This document shows, in pieces, positions 58,439-64,000 of a DNA stretch of 64,000 nt. The notes under the pieces were generated by a model. That model was given only the letters and a program-made list of their open reading frames with translations. It searched no databases and was not told the DNA's origin. The stretch lies in the NCBI RefSeq assembly GCF_963677565.1, contig NZ_OY781981.1:930001-994000 (forward strand). The letters run 5' to 3'. Within the stretch, counting starts at the first letter, position 1. Every line of letters begins with the position of its first letter. The position numbers and the translations under genes were made by a program. The stretch comes from an uncultured Draconibacterium sp. (lineage in GTDB: Bacteria; Bacteroidota; Bacteroidia; Bacteroidales; Prolixibacteraceae).

Positions 58439-60760
58439 ATGATGAGAAGATTTATACTACCTGCACTATTTTTATTGACGTTTTTTGTTTCGCAAGCCCA
58501 GCGCGAACAAGGTTCGTGGCAAGATTACCTGTCGTATAACAATGCCAGTAAAGTTGCTGTTGCATCCGACAAAGTTTATTGCCTTACTGAAGGTGGACTG
58601 TTTTATTACGACCTGGAAGATAACAGCGTAAATAAACTTGGAAATTCCATACAACTATCAGATTTTGGCGTAAGTACTATTGCATACAGCGACGAGAACA
58701 ATGTACTGGTAATTGTTTATTCAAACAGTAATATTGATTTGCTTTTTGATAATGGTGAACTTGTAAATCTTTCGGATATAAAAAGAAAAAGTATTCCAGG
58801 AAACAAGAATATTAACAACATCTGTTTTTCGGGCAACGAGGCTTATCTGGCCTGTGGATTTGGTATTGTTGTGCTGAATCTCGATAAGCAGGAAGTAAAA
58901 GATACCTACTATATTGGCGATGGTGGTTCTTCGATGGAAGTAAACGATGTGGAAACCGACAATAACACAATTTTTGCTGCCACCAACCAGGGTATCTATC
59001 AGGCTGATAAAAACGATACTGACCTGGCTAATTATGCCAACTGGATTCATGCGGAAACGATTCCACATTCAAATGGAACTTTTAATCACCTGGTTTATCA
59101 TGGGGGAAATATAATTGCCAATTACGCTGCCGGCGAGTGGAATATGGATGAGATGTTTATTTTGAATAACGGGACGTGGGAGCCTTATAACAGCTCAATT
59201 CGGTATGCTTTTGATATGCAAAGTAATGGAAACTACCTAACCATTGCCGGTCGAAATGTTGTATTCATTATCGATAGTAATCATCAAAGAATAGGAGAAA
59301 TAAGGGATTATGCATTCACTGACCGAACACAGGAGGACATAGATCCCAGAAGTGCTGCAGTTTCTGCCGATGGTTCGGTATGGATTGCCGATCACGACGA
59401 AGTTTTGGTGCGTTACTATAGCGAAAGTTTTGAGCAAACGCTTCCACCCGGCCCAATAAATAACAGCATGTACTTTGTTGGAGCTTTCAATTCCGAGGTT
59501 TGGATGGCACCGGGCGGTAGAACTGGCTACATCAGGCCACTTTGGCAACGTTTTAATAACAATGGATGGACGTATTTTACCGAAGAAACTCATCCTGAAC
59601 TGACAGGTTTTCACAACATTTTGGCTATTGAAGTGGATCCCAACGATCCCAATCATTTTTTCGTGGCAAGCTGGGGAGGCGGACTATTAGAGTACCGCAA
59701 CGATGAGTTTGTGGAAAGATATTATAATCTCAACAGTCCTCTGGAAACTGCTTTGCCTGAACAACCAAATGAGCCTTTTACCCGAGTTGGCGGTTTAAGT
59801 TTCGACTCCAGCGGAAACCTTTGGATGACCAATGCCGAGTGCGCACACAACCTGCATAAATTATCGCCGTCAGGCGATTGGGAGTCGTTTGAATTGCCGG
59901 AAGTCGCCAACAGATACAATGTAACTGATATTATTGTGAATGAGAACGACGATAAATGGATATTGGTTCCGAGCGGACATGATGCTTATGTTGTTAACAA
60001 AAACGGCGATCAGATAAAAAGACTTTTGGTTACTACTTATTTCAGTAATGGGACCGATAATATTACTACCCGCATGAATGATGTATATTCCATTGCAGAA
60101 GACCAGGATGGGGCTATCTGGATTGGCAGTTCAAAAGGTGTGGCGGTATACAGTAATCCTTCCAGAATATGGAGTTCTGATAATTTTTATGCCACCCAGC
60201 CGGGACTCGATCTCAACGATGGTATTTATCATCCGCTGCTTGAAACCGAAACAGTTACCGCTATTGCTGTTGATGGAGCCAATCGCAAATGGTTGGGAAC
60301 ACAAGGTTCAGGTGTATTTCTGGTGTCAGAGACCGGTGAGGCAGAAGTTTTGCATTTTACTACTGAAAATAGTCCGCTTTTGTCGAATAATATCCTGTCG
60401 ATTGCTATTAACCAGAAAAACGGAGAGGTATTCTTTGGTACCGATAATGGATTGATTTCGTACCAGGGAGAAGCGACCGGCGGTGCTGATTCGTACAACA
60501 ATGTTTATGTGTATCCGAACCCAGTTCGCGAAACCTACGATGGGCCGGTTACCATTGCCGGTTTAATTGAAAATACCGATGTAAAAATTACCGACATCAG
60601 CGGAAACCTGGTTTTTAAAACCACTTCGTTTGGCGGGCAGGCCGTTTGGGACGGAACCAACCTGAACGGGAATAGGGTAAAAACCGGTGTTTACCTCGTT
60701 TTTTGTAACGACGAAAATGGGGCGGAAACCCACATTACAAAAATATTGTTCATTCATTGA
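58439..60760 (+). CDS. porZ: PorZ, type IX secretion system A-LPS delivery protein
   Basis: 773 residues, like P. gingivalis PorZ. Signal peptide ending VSQAQRE, then EQGSWQDYLSYNNASKVAVASDKVYCLTEGGLFYYDLEDN, the PorZ N-terminal propeller signature; two-component-regulator-type propeller repeats through about 670 (for instance GAIWIGSSKGVAVY and RKWLGTQGSGVFL); and a C-terminal sorting domain, YVYPNPVRETYDGPVTIAGL to the end with GVYLVF. PorZ delivers anionic LPS to the PorU sortase on the cell surface in type IX secretion. It starts on the base after the rdgB stop; recO follows by 31 bases. Confidence 0.85.
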   Translation: MMRRFILPALFLLTFFVSQAQREQGSWQDYLSYNNASKVAVASDKVYCLTEGGLFYYDLEDNSVNKLGNSIQLSDFGVSTIAYSDENNVLVIVYSNSNIDLLFDNGELVNLSDIKRKSIPGNKNINNICFSGNEAYLACGFGIVVLNLDKQEVKDTYYIGDGGSSMEVNDVETDNNTIFAATNQGIYQADKNDTDLANYANWIHAETIPHSNGTFNHLVYHGGNIIANYAAGEWNMDEMFILNNGTWEPYNSSIRYAFDMQSNGNYLTIAGRNVVFIIDSNHQRIGEIRDYAFTDRTQEDIDPRSAAVSADGSVWIADHDEVLVRYYSESFEQTLPPGPINNSMYFVGAFNSEVWMAPGGRTGYIRPLWQRFNNNGWTYFTEETHPELTGFHNILAIEVDPNDPNHFFVASWGGGLLEYRNDEFVERYYNLNSPLETALPEQPNEPFTRVGGLSFDSSGNLWMTNAECAHNLHKLSPSGDWESFELPEVANRYNVTDIIVNENDDKWILVPSGHDAYVVNKNGDQIKRLLVTTYFSNGTDNITTRMNDVYSIAEDQDGAIWIGSSKGVAVYSNPSRIWSSDNFYATQPGLDLNDGIYHPLLETETVTAIAVDGANRKWLGTQGSGVFLVSETGEAEVLHFTTENSPLLSNNILSIAINQKNGEVFFGTDNGLISYQGEATGGADSYNNVYVYPNPVRETYDGPVTIAGLIENTDVKITDISGNLVFKTTSFGGQAVWDGTNLNGNRVKTGVYLVFCNDENGAETHITKILFIH

Positions 60761-60791
60761 TCGGGTACTATCCCAAAACGCTAAACGGTTT

Positions 60792-61517
60792 ATGATAGCT
60801 GCAACTGAAGGTATTGTTTTGCACTCGGTAAAATATGGCGAGAGCAGTGTAATTGCCACCATTTTTACAAAAGAATTTGGGCGGCAAAGTTACATGATCA
60901 ATGCAGCACGGAGCAAAAAATCGAAAAATAAAGCTGGTTTATTGCAGCCCCTTTTTTTAGTTGAGTTGGAAGCTTATCAGAAACAAACACGCGACCTGCA
61001 ACGAATAAGAACTTTAAAAAGCCTGACTACTTACCAGGATATTCCTTTTGATATTGTAAAGTCGACACAAGCTATCTTTTTAGCAGAATTACTGTATAAA
61101 ACCATCCACGAGCAGGAAAGTTATCCCGAGCTTTTTGAGTTTATGAAACATGCTCTTTTGTACCTGGATTTAATGGACGAAGGAAAGGCAAATTTTCATT
61201 TGTTTTTTTTGTTTCATTTAACCGAGTACCTTGGTTTTATGCCCGATACAACCTTGCCGGGTTTCGAGGGATGGTTCGATTTGCAAAAGGGAGCAGTAGT
61301 TCCGTTTGAGCCTTCGCATCCGTTGTTTGCAACTAAAGAAGCAACAGCCCATTTGGTAAAACTGGCGCTGTTAAAGATTAACGAACTCGATCAGCTGAAA
61401 ATAAAACGAAGAATGCGCGATTCGCTGTTGGAAAGTTTGGTTGATTATTACCGATTACATTTTGATACGTTGGGTGAGATGAAATCGTTAAAGGTGCTTC
61501 AGGAAGTCTTTTCCTAA
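60792..61517 (+). CDS. recO: DNA repair protein RecO
   Basis: 241 residues from the ATG at 60792; the frame extends upstream into porZ. RecO features: N-terminal OB-fold TEGIVLHSVKYGESSVIATIFTKEFGRQSYMINAARSKKSKNKAGLLQPLFLVELE (about 5-60), then a helical region with the LTEYLGFMPD motif of the Bacteroidota branch. Cysteine zinc-finger residues are missing here. It anneals single strands and helps load RecA with RecF/RecR. The last four bases overlap the opposite-strand MEMO-AMMECR1 gene. Confidence 0.9.
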   Translation: MIAATEGIVLHSVKYGESSVIATIFTKEFGRQSYMINAARSKKSKNKAGLLQPLFLVELEAYQKQTRDLQRIRTLKSLTTYQDIPFDIVKSTQAIFLAELLYKTIHEQESYPELFEFMKHALLYLDLMDEGKANFHLFFLFHLTEYLGFMPDTTLPGFEGWFDLQKGAVVPFEPSHPLFATKEATAHLVKLALLKINELDQLKIKRRMRDSLLESLVDYYRLHFDTLGEMKSLKVLQEVFS

Positions 61518-62929
61518 TCTTCTTTTACAATGGCTACTTCGTAGGTAAACAGTTCGGCTGTTTTCCAGCCTTCCCAGCCAATTCCTGCTTTATTTTGAGA
61601 ACACCTGCCCAGAAACTCCTCTTTGCTCCAACCCGTTTTTTCGGCAACCTGTGGCAAAAAAGTTCCTGAATTAAATCCACTTTTTATATAGATGCCGTGT
61701 TTTCCCAATTCAAATTCATCAATAGAACTGATCTTTTTTAACGGAGTGAGCACCGAAACTTCCAGAGTCATTCGGTCGAGTTCAATCGGCTCAACCGGAT
61801 CGAAACGTTGATCGTTAACTGCTGATACTGCATGGCGCGTTATCATTTCGCGCAAGGTTTTTTCTCCGGCAAATCCGCCAATACAACCACGCAATTCATT
61901 GTCAACATAAACGCTTATAAATGCACCGGCATTTTTATCCAGGATACTTTTGCTTTTTGTTGTCCTTTTTATTTTCTCCGTTTCCTTTCCCAGAAAACCG
62001 GCAATTGAGTTACGTGCCAGTTGCAAGATCTCGTGTTTCTCAGAAGTGCTGATTGAAAAAGCTGATTTTTTATAAACAGCCATTGCCCAATAGCCTACTA
62101 CCCTTTCTTTTTCGCCATATAATTTGCTGTCGCCCGAGTTTTTATAGGCTAGTTGTTTTATTTCAATGTTGCTGTTTTCGGTAAGATATAGCAATGTCAA
62201 CACTGAAGTCCAGCCGCACAGCGATGTGGCTAAATGACCGATGTGTTTCTTTTTGTTTTTCTCCAGTGTGTCTAGAAGCGCATCTGCATTGTTTTGACAA
62301 ATGGCATCAGCAGTTACCTGGTCTATCTGGCAGGCATCTTCATAATTCGGGAAATGCGAAAAATCAGTACTGATTACAAACAGATTTTCTGATGTAAAAT
62401 ACGGTTGTAATGCTTCTGCCAGCTTTTTACAATCTTTAGCCGAGTTGGTGCCCAAAATGATAGGAACCAATTTAAAACCGGCACCCAGTCGATACTGTAA
62501 AAACGGGAGTTGAACCTCAAGGCTGTGTTCATAAAGGTGTGATTCGGTATGATCGGTAAAAACTGAAGATGAGGCAAGAAGTTCTTTGCCCAGTTTTCTG
62601 TTCACCACTATTTCGCCAAGTGGTGTTTCGTAGTTTCCGCGGGTATAAACCGATGCTCCGCCAAACGAATACCGGTGACTTGAGGCAATTACAAATACAT
62701 TCTTGTAGGTTTTGTTAGGTGGTATTTGTTGGTAGGCCGATGCGGCAACTTGTCCGCTAAAAATGTAACCGGCATGCGGCGAAATTATGGCACGTAATGG
62801 TTGAGTGCTGTCGACCTCTTCTTCGTTCAGGAAAAATTCTTCCAATTCGTTACGCAGTGAACCCACGGAAGAAGGGTAGAACTGACCCGCAACCGCTGTT
62901 TCTCTGTTTCTATTTTTGTTGAAGTTCAT
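61514..62929 (-). CDS. amrB-amrA: MEMO-AMMECR1 fusion (AmmeMemoRadiSam proteins B and A)
   Basis: 471 residues from the ATG at 62929; an upstream ATG at 62971 adds atypical residues. Two domains. MEMO-like (about 10-270): AVAGQFYPSS, the metal-site SPHAGYIFSG, ASSHRYSF, HSLEVQLPFLQY and VISTDFSHFPNYEDA. AMMECR1-like (about 290-465): FISVYVDNELRGCIGGF, EPIELDRMTLEVSVLTPLKKI. In other bacteria the pair occurs with a radical SAM protein; that gene is not in this window. The biochemical reaction is not established. It overlaps recO by four bases on the other strand. Confidence 0.9.
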   Translation of the reverse strand: MNFNKNRNRETAVAGQFYPSSVGSLRNELEEFFLNEEEVDSTQPLRAIISPHAGYIFSGQVAASAYQQIPPNKTYKNVFVIASSHRYSFGGASVYTRGNYETPLGEIVVNRKLGKELLASSSVFTDHTESHLYEHSLEVQLPFLQYRLGAGFKLVPIILGTNSAKDCKKLAEALQPYFTSENLFVISTDFSHFPNYEDACQIDQVTADAICQNNADALLDTLEKNKKKHIGHLATSLCGWTSVLTLLYLTENSNIEIKQLAYKNSGDSKLYGEKERVVGYWAMAVYKKSAFSISTSEKHEILQLARNSIAGFLGKETEKIKRTTKSKSILDKNAGAFISVYVDNELRGCIGGFAGEKTLREMITRHAVSAVNDQRFDPVEPIELDRMTLEVSVLTPLKKISSIDEFELGKHGIYIKSGFNSGTFLPQVAEKTGWSKEEFLGRCSQNKAGIGWEGWKTAELFTYEVAIVKED

Positions 62930-63090
62930 TGGCACTTTACCTGTATAAAAGATAGTAATTTTATTACGCACGCAAATGAAATAGGTTTATTCTCTATTGT
63001 AAAGAAACATTTAAATACCATCTTTTTTGGATATGGTAATTTCTTAGATAGAACAGATAGCTTAAATTTACATGACTACTAAAAAACCGA

Positions 63091-63915
63091 ATGGAAATAA
63101 ACAAAGTACATAATGTGATTGATGTGCTTGTCACTGCCGGAAAAGCAATTATTGAAGTGTATGAAAGCAACGACTTCGATGAGCAGATGAAATCCGACAG
63201 CACGGCAGTTACAAAAGCTGATAAAGCATCCAGTAAGATTATAAATGCAGGCCTTTCCAAAATATTTCCTGAGATACCGGTATTAGACGAAGAGACAAAT
63301 TTCCCTGAATATGAGATCAGGAGAAAATGGGAAAATTATTTCCTGGTTGATCCGCTGGATGGGACAAAAGAGTTTATTAAGCGAAATGGCGAGTTCTGTA
63401 TCAACATTGGGCTTATAAACAAAACAGCTCCGGTAACCGGTTGGATTTATGAGCCACTAAAAGAAAAGGGCTGGTTTTGCAGTAAAGGAGAAGGTATTTT
63501 CGAATTCGATAGTGCAGGAAATTTTTCAGCAATTAAGAAACCCGAAAAATACAATGGCAAGATTAGGGTGGCAACCAGTCGCTCGTTTTTTAAACCACGC
63601 GAAGCTGAGCTCATCGAAAAAATGAAGCGCACTTTTGAGCTGGAAATTCTGCATTGCGGCAGTTCGAAAAAGCAAATTGAAATGATTAAGGGCAATGCCG
63701 ATATGTATCTAAAAGCCGGACCCTGCTCGGAGTGGGATACTGCACCAGGGCAGTTGATGGTAGAAGAGTTTGGCGGAATAGTTTTCCGGCAAGATACCTT
63801 TGAAACCATGGCTTACAATAAGCCAATTCTTAAAAACCCGTATTTTGTAATGCTGAATGAAAGGCTTAATACACCCGAGTTTGTGACATTCATGCATCAA
63901 ATTATTCAGGAATAG
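63091..63915 (+). CDS. cysQ: 3'(2'),5'-bisphosphate nucleotidase CysQ
   Basis: 274 residues. Inositol monophosphatase fold with SDSTAVTKADKASS (about 35-48), E67-E68, D87-PLD90-GTKEF, and WDTAPGQLMVEEFGG (about 213-227), the full Mg2+/Li+ site. CysQ removes the 3'-phosphate from PAP during sulfate assimilation and recycles AMP. ATG at 63091. No sulfate-assimilation gene neighbours it here; whatever follows lies beyond the window edge. Confidence 0.92.
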   Translation: MEINKVHNVIDVLVTAGKAIIEVYESNDFDEQMKSDSTAVTKADKASSKIINAGLSKIFPEIPVLDEETNFPEYEIRRKWENYFLVDPLDGTKEFIKRNGEFCINIGLINKTAPVTGWIYEPLKEKGWFCSKGEGIFEFDSAGNFSAIKKPEKYNGKIRVATSRSFFKPREAELIEKMKRTFELEILHCGSSKKQIEMIKGNADMYLKAGPCSEWDTAPGQLMVEEFGGIVFRQDTFETMAYNKPILKNPYFVMLNERLNTPEFVTFMHQIIQE

Positions 63916-64000
63916 ATAGTCGATCTGCCTTTTCTTTCTCCAAAAGTTATTTTAACTTGTCTGCAAAGTCTGGAATTCACCCGGCTTAAAATAAAAGATA

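Overview
The window comes from a member of the phylum Bacteroidota. Evidence: several start regions carry the Bacteroidota -7 promoter element TAnnTTTG (positions 7572, 19897, 42224, 43464, 57400); starts generally lack Shine-Dalgarno motifs; and the gene content includes PorZ of the type IX secretion system, BACON and PCMD domain lipoproteins, DUF4136-type lipoproteins and a menaquinone-type prenyltransferase. The gene style (glycyl radical enzyme, many envelope lipoproteins and beta-barrels, betaine transport) suggests a marine or sediment, facultatively anaerobic Bacteroidales/Marinilabiliales relative. That placement is inference.

Layout. 0-2 kb: the start of an ArsM-like methyltransferase and a SigZ-type ECF sigma factor, both minus strand and both preceded by the same TGCAAC-N15-CGTCTA promoter. 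A small palindrome-bearing insertion separates them, followed by a DUF559 endonuclease-like gene bounded by inverted repeats. 2-7.5 kb: a UbiA/MenA prenyltransferase, convergent with a gene fusing a phytol-kinase-like (VTE5) and a DUF92 phytyl-phosphate-kinase-like (VTE6) domain, then a tocopherol-cyclase-like (VTE1) gene, a CBM48 protein and a BtpA-family protein. This prenyl-lipid group is the most unusual association in the window. 7.5-21 kb: CPBP protease, lipocalin, SRPBCC protein, an envelope cluster (beta-barrel, BACON/propeller lipoprotein, OprB-like porin, His/Asp-tailed lipoprotein), an acyltransferase with an alpha/beta hydrolase, a monooxygenase-fold protein and a PQQ-propeller lipoprotein.

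21-26 kb: a minus-strand module with trans-4-hydroxyproline dehydratase (HypD glycyl radical enzyme), its radical-SAM activase and an MFS transporter, with a MITE-like palindrome between the enzyme and the activase. 26-36 kb: an envelope-protein region with four short lipoproteins of DUF4136 type (two in tandem), three beta-barrels, a CotH-like plus DUF4956 pair and a 740-residue repeat protein. 36-40 kb: an apparent operon of BCCT transporter, universal stress protein and a glycine-betaine-type binding lipoprotein with no ABC partners. 40-46 kb: a beta-barrel gene, a candidate small RNA, two aldo/keto reductases, tRNA-Arg(CCT), pheS, a 55-codon membrane protein behind a structured leader, and a DUF2007-Usp fusion.

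46-64 kb: a TPR sensor histidine kinase, an acyl-CoA dehydrogenase, a beta-barrel/PCMD pair, an M28 peptidase, a Cys-motif protein, a DUF2797 protein, polyprenyl diphosphate synthase, an ArsR regulator with a palindrome over its promoter, then rdgB, porZ and recO, a MEMO-AMMECR1 fusion and cysQ. Polyprenyl synthase and MenA would act in the same quinone pathway. PorZ links the cell to type IX secretion. No CRISPR array, intact insertion sequence or rRNA was seen. All functional names rest on reading motifs by eye; no database search was run.
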